A DNA stretch of 64,000 nt, taken from an uncultured Propionibacteriaceae bacterium (GTDB lineage: Bacteria; Actinomycetota; Actinomycetes; Propionibacteriales; Propionibacteriaceae). This document shows positions 17,511 to 26,912 of the stretch, one piece after another (the first letter of the stretch is position 1; each line of letters opens with the position of its first letter). Both the position numbers and the translations under genes were made by a program. The DNA is taken from positions 215,000 to 278,999 of the forward strand of contig CALIWR010000006.1 of assembly GCA_938046585.1 (NCBI GenBank), in the 5' to 3' direction. The notes under the pieces were generated by a model. That model ran no database searches, was not told the origin of the DNA, and saw only the letters and a program-made list of their open reading frames with translations.

Positions 17511-18559
17511 ACGGCACCAAGCACGGGCTGGCCGGGGTTCCGCGGGCACTGCAGCCGCTGACGCGTAAGGAGTTCACCAGCGACGCTGAGGTGCGCTGGT
17601 GCCCCGGCTGCGGTGACTACGCGATCCTGGCGGTCTTCCAGGGGCTGTTGGCGCAGCTCGGGATCGCCCGCGAGAACACCGTGGTGGTCTCCGGGATCGG
17701 CTGCTCGGCACGTTTTCCGTACTATGTCGACTCGTACGGGATGCATTCCATCCACGGCCGAGCCCCGGCTATCGCCACCGGGATCGCCATGACCCGTCCC
17801 GACCTGGCGGTCTGGGTGGTGACCGGCGACGGTGATGCCTTGTCGATCGGCGGGAACCACCTGATCCACGTGCTGCGGCGCAATATCAACCTCACCATCT
17901 TGTTGTTCAACAACCGGATCTATGGGCTGACCAAGGGCCAGTGCTCACCGACCTCGGAGCAGGGGAAGGTGACCAAGTCGACCCCGGTCGGCTCGCTGGA
18001 TACCCCTTTCAACCCGGTGACCTTGGCGCTGGGGGCGGAGGCAACCTTTGTGGCCCGGGCTGTCGACTCCGATCGCAATGGGCTGACTGAGGTGCTGCTG
18101 GCAGCAGCGAACCACCGTGGCGCGGCGCTGGTGGAGATCTACCAGAACTGCCCGATCTTCAACGATGGCGCCTTCGACGCCTTGAAGGGTCGCGGCTCGG
18201 ATCAGGCCCTGATCCGGCTGCGGCACGCAGAGCCGATCACTTTCGCTGACGGCACCCTGGGGGTGGTTCGTGACCCGGCCACACATGATCTGCGGGTGGC
18301 GCAGGTGGCGCAGGTCGGTCTGGATGCGGTGCTGGTCCACGACGCCCACCGGCAGGACCCGAGTCTGGCCTTCCAGCTGTCCCGGTTGACCGATTCGGCC
18401 GGTCTGCACCGGGCCCCGGTCGGGATCTTCCGCGATGTCGACCGGCCCGCGTACGACGATCTCGCGCGGGAGCAGCTTGCCGATGCCGACACCGGGTCGG
18501 ATGCGGATGAGGCGCTGCAGCGGTTGCTGCGCGGCAGTGAGACCTGGCAGGTCGGTTAG
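17507..18559 (+). CDS. korB: 2-oxoglutarate:ferredoxin oxidoreductase, beta subunit
   Basis: A 350-residue thiamine-pyrophosphate subunit. The TPP/Mg motif is GDGDALSIGGNH followed by the NN pair of LLFNNRIYGLTKGQ; WCPGCGDY and the later Cys of GIGCSARFPYY are the likely [4Fe-4S] ligands. It works with KorA to reduce ferredoxin. The gene starts inside the korA stop codon (ATGA). A membrane protein gene follows after about ten bases, possibly co-transcribed. The ferredoxin gene fdxA lies 3 kb downstream on the other strand. Confidence 0.95.
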   Translation: MNGTKHGLAGVPRALQPLTRKEFTSDAEVRWCPGCGDYAILAVFQGLLAQLGIARENTVVVSGIGCSARFPYYVDSYGMHSIHGRAPAIATGIAMTRPDLAVWVVTGDGDALSIGGNHLIHVLRRNINLTILLFNNRIYGLTKGQCSPTSEQGKVTKSTPVGSLDTPFNPVTLALGAEATFVARAVDSDRNGLTEVLLAAANHRGAALVEIYQNCPIFNDGAFDALKGRGSDQALIRLRHAEPITFADGTLGVVRDPATHDLRVAQVAQVGLDAVLVHDAHRQDPSLAFQLSRLTDSAGLHRAPVGIFRDVDRPAYDDLAREQLADADTGSDADEALQRLLRGSETWQVG

Positions 18560-18569
18560 CGAGGTAGTG

Positions 18570-20186
18570 GTGAACGACGAGACGAGCCCCCGGCGGGGGA
18601 TTCCAGAACCGGAATCCGAGGTGACCATGCTGCGGCGGCCCAGCAACACCGACCCTGCCGACGCTACCCTGCTGCGGACCCACCGCACTCTCGGTGAGGC
18701 TAGCGATGCCACCCTGCTGCGCTCTGGCGGCGCTGACCCCGCCGAGGCGACCATGGTACGTCCCAGCCCCACCGCCGACGAGGCCGAGGCCACCACGCTG
18801 CGGCTCGGTGCCCGTACCTCCTCTGGGCCGCCCACTCTGTTACGGGCCAGCGAGCGCACGCTGCCTGCCGAAGATTCGCCAGCTCGTGGCCGACCAGACT
18901 GGGAGTCGACCCGGCTGCGTCCGCCACCGGTGGGGTGGGCGTCGGGCGAGCCGGTCGAGATCCCGGCTGACCCGCCGGGCTGGTCGCCGCCACCGGCAGA
19001 CCCTGCGACCTCGGCCTTCTCCCCCGAATCGGAGAACGCCGGCCACGAGCCGCAGTACCTGCCGGAGGTCGTCGTACCTCAGGTCCGCAGGGATCAGGAC
19101 GAGAACGTGGGCGACACCACTCTCTTCCAACAGCCGGCCGAAGAGCCCCCGCCACCGGTACGGACCTCCCCGGTGAAGCTCTGGATGGTGCTCACGGCCG
19201 CTCTGGTAGTGGTTGCCACATTCGCCGGGGTGATGCTGTGGCGCGCCAACCGACCGGTGTGGATCGATCCATCCCTGTCAGGCACCGACAAGCCCACGGT
19301 CGCGTACCAGCGCGGGGACCAGGTGGTCTCCGACTATCTCAAGGCCTTGGCTGCCGGAGACATCGACAAGGCCCTGTCGCTCGGGCCCCGTGGCGGTCAC
19401 GGTAGCGAGGTGCTGCTGCAGCAGGCAGCGATCCGGGCATCCATCCAAGACTCCCCGATCTCAAACATCCAGGTGCCGCCGGCCGACGAGAACGCCTCCC
19501 TGATCAATGCCAGCTACCAGGTCGGTTCCCAGGCAGTGCCGGCGGTGTTCCGGGTAGTCCGCGGCGACGATCGGAGTTGGCGGTTAGCCAAGGTCACCAC
19601 CACCGTCCAGATCACGGCCCGTCGCAGCAACCGGCTGCCGCTGTACATCAACGGGGTGGAGGTTCCGCCGAATATCAACGAGGTAGAGCTGGTGCCCGGC
19701 TCGTACACCCTGTCGACCAAACTTCCGTTCGTCTCGTATCTGCCCGACACCAAGTTCACGGTGCAGAACCTGGACTACACCAACCCGATCAAAGACCTGC
19801 CGGTCGCGATCACCGACCAGGGCAAGCAGGCTCTGATCAAAGCCTCGCTGACCTCGCTGAACAACTGCATGAACTCACACACCCTGAGTGACTTGAGTTG
19901 CCCCTTCCGCTGGAAGAATGATTCGACGGATTTTGCTCCGGATCCGAGCACTATCTCGTACACCCCGCAGGAGGCAGACCCGATCTCGGGGGCCACGTGG
20001 ACCGTCTCGGCCTCCGACCAGGCCCTGGCCCAGGCGGTGGTCCGGATCGCCGGCGTGATGAAGTTCAAGTTTAAGAACAATCCGTCGTCGAGCATCAATC
20101 CGTACGACCAGCCGTGGATGATCACCGCCGACATCACCAAGCTCCGCGCCGAGGACCTAGACATCCAATGGAACGTCGCCCGGTGA
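18570..20186 (+). CDS. Single-pass membrane protein with repeated Thr-motif cytoplasmic tail
   Basis: A 538-residue protein of unknown function. Residues 1-200 are a Pro/Ala-rich, presumably cytoplasmic tail with seven T-x-[LV]-R motifs at Thr19, 33, 48, 61, 75, 89 and 114 (for example DATLLR, EATMVR, EATTLR), spaced about 14 residues, plus GDTTLF at 182-187. A membrane helix follows (about 204-224), then an external domain of about 310 residues with a DUF4878-like start (YLKALAAGDIDKALSLGP) and an LYINGVEVPP segment. I chose the GTG at 18570 because GAGG sits just upstream and the earlier frame overlaps korB. The tail looks like a kinase/FHA docking region. That reading is inference. Confidence 0.75.
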   Translation: MNDETSPRRGIPEPESEVTMLRRPSNTDPADATLLRTHRTLGEASDATLLRSGGADPAEATMVRPSPTADEAEATTLRLGARTSSGPPTLLRASERTLPAEDSPARGRPDWESTRLRPPPVGWASGEPVEIPADPPGWSPPPADPATSAFSPESENAGHEPQYLPEVVVPQVRRDQDENVGDTTLFQQPAEEPPPPVRTSPVKLWMVLTAALVVVATFAGVMLWRANRPVWIDPSLSGTDKPTVAYQRGDQVVSDYLKALAAGDIDKALSLGPRGGHGSEVLLQQAAIRASIQDSPISNIQVPPADENASLINASYQVGSQAVPAVFRVVRGDDRSWRLAKVTTTVQITARRSNRLPLYINGVEVPPNINEVELVPGSYTLSTKLPFVSYLPDTKFTVQNLDYTNPIKDLPVAITDQGKQALIKASLTSLNNCMNSHTLSDLSCPFRWKNDSTDFAPDPSTISYTPQEADPISGATWTVSASDQALAQAVVRIAGVMKFKFKNNPSSSINPYDQPWMITADITKLRAEDLDIQWNVAR

Positions 20187-20493
20187 ATCTTCTGACGCGG
20201 GGAGGATCAGCCTCGGGTCGCGGCGGCAGCTGAGCGGCAAACAAAACCACCACTGCACGAGGCTGAATCCCAGCCCCAGGAGGCTCACCCGGCGAACGAG
20301 AGGCGCTGTCAATCCGACGGGCCGGGATCAGTGGCCACATGCCATACCAATCCCATCCCTATTCGTGGGCCACGGTCACAATCCCGCCCAACGCCCGGGA
20401 CGGTCTTTGTCGCACTCAGGACCCGATGCGGTACGGGCTGGCTGCCGCCAGTCTGGAGGTGATGGAACCTGTGTCTGCTGGGACCGGCCGCGG
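20187..20493. other. Intergenic stretch with one inverted repeat, no gene seen
   Basis: This gap separates the membrane protein gene from the end of dapC on the other strand. TCAGCCTCG at 20207-20215 pairs exactly with CGAGGCTGA at 20258-20266, a 9-bp stem with a loop of about 42 bases, which could help end transcription from the left. Short frames present here overlap dapC and resemble nothing I know. No tRNA or riboswitch pattern is visible. Confidence 0.4.
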
Positions 20494-21609
20494 CTATGAC
20501 GCCGCTACCAGCAGCCGGTCGGCGGCGGCAGCGATCCGCTCGTCGGTGGCGGTCAGCGCGATCCGGACGTGGTGAGTCCCGGCCGGGCCGTAGAAGTCGC
20601 CCGGGGCAGCCAAGATCCCGAGGTCGGCCAACCAGTCCACGGTGTCACGGCCGGATTCGTCGCGGCTGGCCCACAAGTACAACCCGGCCTGGGAATGGTC
20701 GATCCGCAAACCGCAGGCCGTCAGCGCCGGGCGTAGCCGCTGGCGACGGGCCAGGTAGCGCTGCCGTTGCTCGGTGACGTGGTCCTGGTCGGCCAGCAGC
20801 ACCGTCATCGCTGCCTGGACCGGTGCCGGCACCATCATCCCGAGATGTTTCCGGACCCCCAACAGGTGGCTGACCAGCGCCGGGTCCCCGGCGACGAAAC
20901 CGGCCCGGTAGCCGGCCAGGTTAGACCGTTTCGACAGGGAATACCCGCCCAGCAGCCCAGTCAGGTCGCCATTGTTGACCGCCGCGTCCAGCACCGAGAC
21001 CGGCTCCGCCTCGTACCCGAACTCGCCGTAACACTCGTCAGCAGCCAACAGGGCACCCCGCTGGCGGGCGTAGCCGACCCAAGCCCGGGTCTGCTCGAAG
21101 GTCAGCACCCGGCCGGTCGGATTGGCCGGGGAATTGATCCAGACCAGGGCCGGGGTCTCGTCGTAGACCTCATCTGGGTTGTCGGCCGTCACCACCCGGC
21201 ATCCCGCGATCCGGGCCCCGACCAGGTAGGTCGGGTAGGCGGTGGCCGGGATCACTACCGTGTCCTGGGCGCCGAGGCCTAGCAGGGTCGGCAACCAGGC
21301 GACCAGTTCTTTGGTCCCGATCACTGGTAGCACCCCCGTGTCGGTCAGTTCGACCGCCCGCCACCGGCTCGTCAGGTAGCTGCGGATTGCGTCGCGCAGC
21401 TGTGGGCTTCCGGCCGTGGCCGGGTAGCCGTGGGCGTCGCTGGCGGCGGCGAGGGCCTGCTGTCCGCTGCGGGGGACGGGATCGACCGGGGTCCCGACCG
21501 ACAGGTCACAGACGCCGTCAGGGTGGGACCGGGCCCGGGCCGCGGCCGCAGCGATGGTGTCCCAGGGGAAGTCCGGCAGGTTGAGCGGGCGGGCGAAACC
21601 TGCTGGCAT
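20494..21609 (-). CDS. dapC: N-succinyldiaminopimelate aminotransferase
   Basis: A 371-residue PLP-dependent aminotransferase of fold type I. GYPATAGSPQLRDAI, WINSPANPTGRVLT, ADECYGEFGYE and GGYSLSKRSNLAGYRAGF (with the PLP lysine in SLSKRSN) match the actinobacterial DapC group, which makes N-succinyl-LL-2,6-diaminopimelate for lysine and peptidoglycan. The start at 21609 follows the fdxA stop by two bases, with AGGGAGAG just upstream; the longer frame to 21873 would read through fdxA and is rejected. The fdxA-dapC order is common in actinobacteria. Confidence 0.92.
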   Translation of the reverse strand: MPAGFARPLNLPDFPWDTIAAAAARARSHPDGVCDLSVGTPVDPVPRSGQQALAAASDAHGYPATAGSPQLRDAIRSYLTSRWRAVELTDTGVLPVIGTKELVAWLPTLLGLGAQDTVVIPATAYPTYLVGARIAGCRVVTADNPDEVYDETPALVWINSPANPTGRVLTFEQTRAWVGYARQRGALLAADECYGEFGYEAEPVSVLDAAVNNGDLTGLLGGYSLSKRSNLAGYRAGFVAGDPALVSHLLGVRKHLGMMVPAPVQAAMTVLLADQDHVTEQRQRYLARRQRLRPALTACGLRIDHSQAGLYLWASRDESGRDTVDWLADLGILAAPGDFYGPAGTHHVRIALTATDERIAAAADRLLVAAS

Positions 21610-21611
21610 AG

Positions 21612-21932
21612 TCACTCTCCCTGCGGCGGCAGTGCGGTCACGCTCGGATGGTCGTCGTCGATGACCCCAAACCTGGCCGCTCCGCCCGGGCTGCCGAGCT
21701 TGTCGAAGAAGCTGGCGTTGATGTCGAGGTATTCGGCCTGATCTGCCGGCAGATCGTCTTCGTAATAGATCGCCTCGACCGGGCAGACCGGTTCGCAGGC
21801 GCCGCAGTCGACGCACTCCTCGGGGTGGATGTACAGCATCCGGTTGCCCTCGTAGATGCAGTCCACGGGACACTCGTCAACGCAGGCGCGGTCTTTCACA
21901 TCGACGCACGGCAATGCGATGACGTAGGTCAC
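21612..21932 (-). CDS. fdxA: Ferredoxin, 7Fe/8Fe type
   Basis: A 106-residue bacterial ferredoxin. The first cluster motif is CVDVKDRACVDECPVDC and the second is CVDCGACEPVCPVE, giving a [3Fe-4S]/[4Fe-4S] or two [4Fe-4S] arrangement as in mycobacterial FdxA. The C-terminal half is acidic. It starts at GTG (21932) with GGAGGAG 5 bases ahead. It is followed directly by dapC. It is a natural electron acceptor for the KorAB enzyme encoded nearby, though this pairing is inferred from distance only. Confidence 0.95.
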   Translation of the reverse strand: MTYVIALPCVDVKDRACVDECPVDCIYEGNRMLYIHPEECVDCGACEPVCPVEAIYYEDDLPADQAEYLDINASFFDKLGSPGGAARFGVIDDDHPSVTALPPQGE

Positions 21933-22031
21933 TTCAGCTCCTCCATGGCAGACTCAACAGCGTTCAGATCTTACCGGGTCTGGCCAGTCGGGCGGCCTTT
22001 GGTTGTCCTCACCCCGCGACGGGTACCGCGC

Positions 22032-23834
22032 TCAGGCGGAACCGCAGACAATCCGGTCCTGGGGGGAATAGCGCCAGAAGAACTTCTCCTCGCGGACGAC
22101 CTGCCCACCTTTCAGGAAGAGCCGAGAGTAGGTGACGTCGAAACCGGCGGTCTGTCCCTGGGGTTCGCACGTGGGTGAGGTCGAGCGACGGGTGGTAGGC
22201 GACGTGTGGTGAGAGCGCACCAGTTCGCTGGAGCGGACCTCGTCGTACGTCTTGGTCGACCACATCCGGACCGTGACCGAGCCCTTCCGGCCCGAGGCGG
22301 ACGGGCTGATGAAGGCCTGGACCAAAACCCCGTACGGGGTGTCGTTCTGGAACCGCAGGTCGAGGCTGCCGTAGTAGACGGTGGCTTCGCGGCCGGCCGG
22401 GTAGCGGTCGATGTAGAACATGTGCGGGTGGTGTTCGATGTCCTTCAGCCCGGCGAAGAACATCGCGTTGTAGATCGTGGTGGCGCTCTGGGAGATCCCG
22501 CCGCCGGTCTCCTTGACCAGGGCGCCGCCCTGGATCACATACCCGTCGACATAGCCATTGGCCGCGGTCCGGGGGCCGAGGATCTTATTCAGGCTGAAGA
22601 TTTCGCCGGGTTTGAGCAGGGTGCCGTTGACCCCGGCCGCGGCCTTGCCGATGTTCTTGTTGCGGTAGTCCGCGTGCGGCCATTCGGTGGTGAACTCGCC
22701 GATCACCTCCTTGACTCCCAAAGCCTGGGCGGCCTCGGTCGTGAAAGCTGCCCGCTGCAGACTCGCCTCGACCGGGCCTCGTTTCTGGTCAGCGGGTTTG
22801 TCGAGCAGCGGCGCAACCGCCTGCGCGAACTTCTCCACGGTGACCGTAAGCCCGTCCTTGGAGGCGGTGACGGCGGGCTTGCCGTCGGGGCCGAAACCGA
22901 TCGTGGCGTCGACCGGGGCTCCGAGCTGCAATGCCTTCATCGCCTCGGTGGCGGTGGCGAAGAGCTTCGGATAGTCGACCTGCGGTGTCAGGCTACCGTC
23001 GCGGACCGGGAAGCTGACCGCCGCCGCCACGGCCTCGGCAGTGATGGTGAAGGTGCCCTTGCCGGTGTCGAGGGTGATCGGCCCGGACAGCGCGGCGGCG
23101 AGCCAGCCGTCGGCCACGGCCTGCGCCTGCGCGGTGGTGACCTGCGGCTCGGTCGTGGTGGTGACCGCGGTGACGTGGGTCGTGGTGAGGTAGGCCGCGG
23201 TGATGGCCTGGGCGGTCGCTGCCTGGTCGACGCTGACCCCGGTGACCGCGGCAGTGACGCTGGCCTGGGTGCCGTGAAGGTTCAGGCTAGCGTCCACCGG
23301 CCTGGTCCCCAGGTTGGCGGCTACCTCGCTGACGGCGGCGGTAAACCTGGGCTGGTCGACGGCCAAGACCGGGTCTACGGCCCCGCCGCCGGTGAGGACC
23401 CGCCAGATGTGGATCGGTGACCAACTCCGGCCGACGCCGCTAGCGGCGACGGTGGCGGCGTGGTCCACCGCCAGGCCAGCATCGCCGGGACGTACGGTGG
23501 CGGTCTTGGCCGCAGCCCGGACCTGGATCTCAGCGGTCGACCTGTGCCCCAGCTGGTCTTTCAAAGTGGCGATCGCCTGCTCCCGGTTCTGGCCGCCGAT
23601 CGCGACCCCGGCCACGGTGGTACGCGACGGGACCGAGTCGTCCGCCATCAGATACCCCGCCAGGTAGCCGCCGCCGAGGACCGCGAGCAGCAGCCCCACC
23701 AGGTATGGCCAGGCCCGGCGCCGGATCGGCTGCGGCGCCACCGCCTCGGCGGCATCGGACGGCAAGTCCTCGGACGCCGGCGGTGTCACCGCCGGGTGAG
23801 AAACGGTCGCATCGTCGTCTCGGGGCACAGTCAC
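22032..23834 (-). CDS. VanW-family protein with putative peptidoglycan-binding repeats
   Basis: A 600-residue membrane-anchored protein. A cytoplasmic N-terminus of about 40 residues is followed by one helix (RAWPYLVGLLLAVLGGGYLA). The external part has PG_binding_4-type repeats (starting TTVAGVAIGGQNREQAI, about residues 72-330) and a C-terminal VanW domain: GTLLKPGEIFSLNKILGPR, GYVIQGGALVKETGGGISQ, and FYIDRYPAGREATVYYG. VanW proteins are cell-wall associated; their activity is unknown. The gene is on its own between fdxA and the opp operon. A second, shorter VanW gene lies at 34565-35446. Confidence 0.9.
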   Translation of the reverse strand: MTVPRDDDATVSHPAVTPPASEDLPSDAAEAVAPQPIRRRAWPYLVGLLLAVLGGGYLAGYLMADDSVPSRTTVAGVAIGGQNREQAIATLKDQLGHRSTAEIQVRAAAKTATVRPGDAGLAVDHAATVAASGVGRSWSPIHIWRVLTGGGAVDPVLAVDQPRFTAAVSEVAANLGTRPVDASLNLHGTQASVTAAVTGVSVDQAATAQAITAAYLTTTHVTAVTTTTEPQVTTAQAQAVADGWLAAALSGPITLDTGKGTFTITAEAVAAAVSFPVRDGSLTPQVDYPKLFATATEAMKALQLGAPVDATIGFGPDGKPAVTASKDGLTVTVEKFAQAVAPLLDKPADQKRGPVEASLQRAAFTTEAAQALGVKEVIGEFTTEWPHADYRNKNIGKAAAGVNGTLLKPGEIFSLNKILGPRTAANGYVDGYVIQGGALVKETGGGISQSATTIYNAMFFAGLKDIEHHPHMFYIDRYPAGREATVYYGSLDLRFQNDTPYGVLVQAFISPSASGRKGSVTVRMWSTKTYDEVRSSELVRSHHTSPTTRRSTSPTCEPQGQTAGFDVTYSRLFLKGGQVVREEKFFWRYSPQDRIVCGSA

Positions 23835-23942
23835 TCGGGGAACCTCTCGGCGGCGGGAACCGGGTTAGCCTACCCGAACTGGCGCCAGCCGGCAGCCGCT
23901 CGACAGATCCCGGTCACCACCGGCAGGATCAGGCGAGAGGTC

Positions 23943-24959
23943 TCAGGCGTCGGCGGTGACCACATCCCGAGGCTCGGCGAAGTGACAGGCCGAATGGTGG
24001 GTTCCGTCCCCGTCGGGGTGCTCGACCAGTTCCGGCTCCTGCTGCGAACAGCGCTGCTGGGCCTTCCAGCAGCGGGTGTGGAAACGGCAACCGGAGGGCG
24101 GATTCGCCGGGCTGGGGACATCACCGCTCAGCATGATCTGGTTGCGCTGGTGGCGGGTAGTCGGGTCAGGGACCGGCACCGCCGACAGCAGCGCCTGGGT
24201 GTAGGGGTGGGTGGGGCGGGAGTAGATCTGGTCCTCGTCGCCGATCTCGGCGATCCTGCCCAGATACATCACCGCCACCCGGTCCGAGATATGGCGGACC
24301 ACCGCCAGGTCATGGGCGATGAAGACGTACGCCAGGCCCAGCTCGGCCTGCAAGTCCTCCAACAGGTTCACCACCTGCGCTTGTACCGACACGTCCAGCG
24401 CCGACACCGGCTCGTCGCAGATCAACACCTTGGGCTGCAACGCGATCCCGCGGGCGATCCCGATCCGCTGCCGCTGGCCGCCGGAGAACTGGTGCGGGTA
24501 CCGGTTGATGTGCTCCGGGTTCAGCCCGACCTGGTCTAGTAGCTCCTGCACCCGCCGCCGGCGGCCTCCTTTCGGCACCACGTCGGGGTGGATGTCGAAA
24601 GGTTCACCGATGATGTCGCCGACCGTCTTGCGCGGGTTCAGCGAGGTGTACGGGTCCTGGAAGACGATCTGAATGTCGCGCCGCAGCCGCCGCATCGCCG
24701 CGCCGCGCTGGGCGTACACGTCGACCCCGTCGAACATCAGCCGCCCACTGGTGGGTTCTTCCAGCCGCATCAGCAGCCGGCCGAGGGTCGACTTGCCGCA
24801 ACCAGATTCCCCCACCACGCCCAGGGTCTCGCCCCGGCGCAGGTCGAACGAAACCCCATCCACGGCCCGGACCCGGCCCACGGCCCGGCGCAACACCCCA
24901 CCTTTGATCGGGTAGTGCTTGACCAGGTTCTCGGCTGAGAGGATCACCTCATTCACCAC
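23943..24959 (-). CDS. oppF: Oligopeptide ABC transporter ATP-binding protein OppF
   Basis: A 338-residue ATPase of the peptide/nickel class. It shows Walker [13 protein letters not shown], the Q-loop [17 protein letters not shown], signature [14 protein letters not shown], Walker [15 protein letters not shown] and the C-terminal oligopeptide domain with the Cys cluster in [15 protein letters not shown]. The GTG at 24959 has GAGGAGG six bases ahead and overlaps the end of oppD by 11 bases. It is last in the oppABCDF order and energises uptake with OppD. Confidence 0.93.
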   Translation of the reverse strand: MVNEVILSAENLVKHYPIKGGVLRRAVGRVRAVDGVSFDLRRGETLGVVGESGCGKSTLGRLLMRLEEPTSGRLMFDGVDVYAQRGAAMRRLRRDIQIVFQDPYTSLNPRKTVGDIIGEPFDIHPDVVPKGGRRRRVQELLDQVGLNPEHINRYPHQFSGGQRQRIGIARGIALQPKVLICDEPVSALDVSVQAQVVNLLEDLQAELGLAYVFIAHDLAVVRHISDRVAVMYLGRIAEIGDEDQIYSRPTHPYTQALLSAVPVPDPTTRHQRNQIMLSGDVPSPANPPSGCRFHTRCWKAQQRCSQQEPELVEHPDGDGTHHSACHFAEPRDVVTADA

Positions 24960-25992
24960 CTAGCACCTCCTCGGTGACGTGACAGGCAGCGAACCGGCCC
25001 GGGCGGACTTCGACTAGCTCCGGCGCGGTACCGCTTCGGCAGATATCACGGCCGTGGCGGCAACGCGGGTGGAAGGGGCAGCCGGGTGGGATCCGCAGCA
25101 GGTTCGGCGGCAGACCACCGATCGCAGACAGGTGTTCCCCTTTCTGGTCCAGGCGCGGGATCGAGTCCAACAGCCCCTTCGTGTACGGGTGGGCCGGTCT
25201 GGCGTACAACGCGTACACGTCGGCGGTCTCGACCAGCCGGCCGGCGTACATGACCGCGATCCGGTCGGCGACATCAGCCACCACCCCCAGGTCGTGGGTG
25301 ATCAGGATCAGACCCATGTGGCGCTCGTCCTGCAGGTCCTTCAGCAACTGCATGATCTGTGCCTGCACGGTGACGTCGAGAGCGGTGGTGGGCTCGTCAG
25401 CGATCAGCACCGCCGGGTCCAACGCGATCGCCATCGCGATCATGATCCGCTGCCGCATCCCGCCGGAGAACTGGTGCGGGTAGGCGTCAAAACGTTGCCG
25501 CGCAGCCGGGATCCGGACCCGTTCCATCAGCTCAATGGCCCGGTCCCGGGCATCGGAGCGGTTCATCGCCCGGTGGGTACGGAACATCTCGGCGATCTGC
25601 CAGCCGACCCGAAATACCGGGTTCAGGGCTGACAAGGCGTCCTGGAAGATCATCGAGATCTGCGCGCCGCGCACCGTACGGCGCAGCTGCTCCGGCATCG
25701 TCAACAGCTCGGTGCCGCAGTAGCGCACCGAGCCGGACGGGATATACGCCGGGGGCTCGTCGAGGATCCCCATCACCGCCTGCGCGGTGACTGACTTGCC
25801 CGAGCCGGATTCGCCCAGGATCGCCAGGGTCTCTGCCTGGTCCAGGCTGAACGAGACCCCGTTGATCGCCTTCGCTACCCCGTCGCGGGTGCGGAACTCG
25901 ACGTACAGGTCCTCGACATCGAGCAGCCGCCCGTCGGTCGGTTCCCAGGCAGGGGCCTCGACGAGGCGTGCAGAGCGTGGCATAGGTCTCAC
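24949..25992 (-). CDS. oppD: Oligopeptide ABC transporter ATP-binding protein OppD
   Basis: A 347-residue ATPase partner of OppF. Walker A is [12 protein letters not shown], the signature [14 protein letters not shown], Walker [15 protein letters not shown], and the C-terminal domain has the Cys cluster in [15 protein letters not shown]. The GTG at 25992 overlaps the oppC stop (GTGA); an ATG at 25983 is an equally possible start. The extra N-terminal stretch before the ATPase domain is about 25 residues, a little longer than usual. Confidence 0.93.
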   Translation of the reverse strand: MRPMPRSARLVEAPAWEPTDGRLLDVEDLYVEFRTRDGVAKAINGVSFSLDQAETLAILGESGSGKSVTAQAVMGILDEPPAYIPSGSVRYCGTELLTMPEQLRRTVRGAQISMIFQDALSALNPVFRVGWQIAEMFRTHRAMNRSDARDRAIELMERVRIPAARQRFDAYPHQFSGGMRQRIMIAMAIALDPAVLIADEPTTALDVTVQAQIMQLLKDLQDERHMGLILITHDLGVVADVADRIAVMYAGRLVETADVYALYARPAHPYTKGLLDSIPRLDQKGEHLSAIGGLPPNLLRIPPGCPFHPRCRHGRDICRSGTAPELVEVRPGRFAACHVTEEVLGGE

Positions 25993-26912
25993 CGCAGTTT
26001 CGGGTCGAGCGCGTCACGGACCACCTCGCCGAGCAGGATGAAGGCGAGCACCGTCAGCGACAGGAACAGGGACGGGAACAGCAGCATGTGCGGCGCCTGC
26101 AGGATGTAGCCCAGCCCGGAGGCCTCCGAGATCGCGATCCCCCACGAGATCACCGGTGCCTGCAGCCCGATCCCGAGGAAGGACAAGGTCGCCTCCACCG
26201 CGATGTACAGGCCTAGGTTGATCGTGGCTACGACCGTGACCGCGGCCATCGCATTCGGCAGAATGTGGGAGGTAATCACCCGCCACGGCGACGCCCCCAG
26301 CGCCTTGGCGGCCAGCACGTACTCTTGGGGTTTCACCTGCAACACGCTGCCCCGCATGATCCGGGCCACGCTCGGCCATCCAAGAACCGAGATCGCCATC
26401 ACCACCTGCAGCACCACCACCAGGTACGGCGGGGTGACGCCCGGTTTCTTCAACGAGTACAGGATGACGATCCCGCCGAGCAGGGTCGGGATCGCGAAAA
26501 AGATCTCCCCCAGCCGCGACAGCACCGCGTCCAACCAGCCGCCGTAGTAGGCGCAGATGGTTCCGATCAGCCCACCGACCAGGGTGGTCGCGGTGACCGT
26601 GAGCAGCCCGACCAGGATCGAGGACCGCGCCCCGTACACGGTCCGGGCGTACACGTCGCAGCCCTGCACATCGGTCCCGAACAGGTGCGCCACCGATGGT
26701 CGCTGCCGGGCCTCAGTAAGCAGGCAGTATGCCGGGTCACGGCCGGTGAACAGCCCCGGCGCGGCAGCCATCGCCACCACCAGCACGATCAGCAGCGACG
26801 CCACCCAGAAGATCGGCCGCCGACGCATCTCACGCCAGGCGTCCGACCACAGCGATCGGGCTGGCTCCTGCTCTTGCGGATCAGCGTCGGTGGTCTTGGC
26901 GGGCTCAGTCAT
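25989..26912 (-). CDS. oppC: Oligopeptide ABC transporter permease OppC
   Basis: A 307-residue permease with a cytoplasmic N-terminal extension of about 30 polar residues, six membrane helices and the BPD_transp_1 EAA loop EYVLAAKALGASPWRVITSH. The external segment after the first helix includes HLFGTDVQGCDVYARTVYGA, typical of DppC/OppC. It forms the channel with OppB, whose gene overlaps it by eight bases. Substrate class (oligopeptide or dipeptide) is set by the binding protein and cannot be decided here. Confidence 0.93.
   Translation of the reverse strand: MTEPAKTTDADPQEQEPARSLWSDAWREMRRRPIFWVASLLIVLVVAMAAAPGLFTGRDPAYCLLTEARQRPSVAHLFGTDVQGCDVYARTVYGARSSILVGLLTVTATTLVGGLIGTICAYYGGWLDAVLSRLGEIFFAIPTLLGGIVILYSLKKPGVTPPYLVVVLQVVMAISVLGWPSVARIMRGSVLQVKPQEYVLAAKALGASPWRVITSHILPNAMAAVTVVATINLGLYIAVEATLSFLGIGLQAPVISWGIAISEASGLGYILQAPHMLLFPSLFLSLTVLAFILLGEVVRDALDPKLR

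Noticed and set aside
20187..20493. Possible tRNA or structured RNA gene
   Set aside because: No cloverleaf, T-loop box or known RNA motif could be built; only one long-loop inverted repeat.
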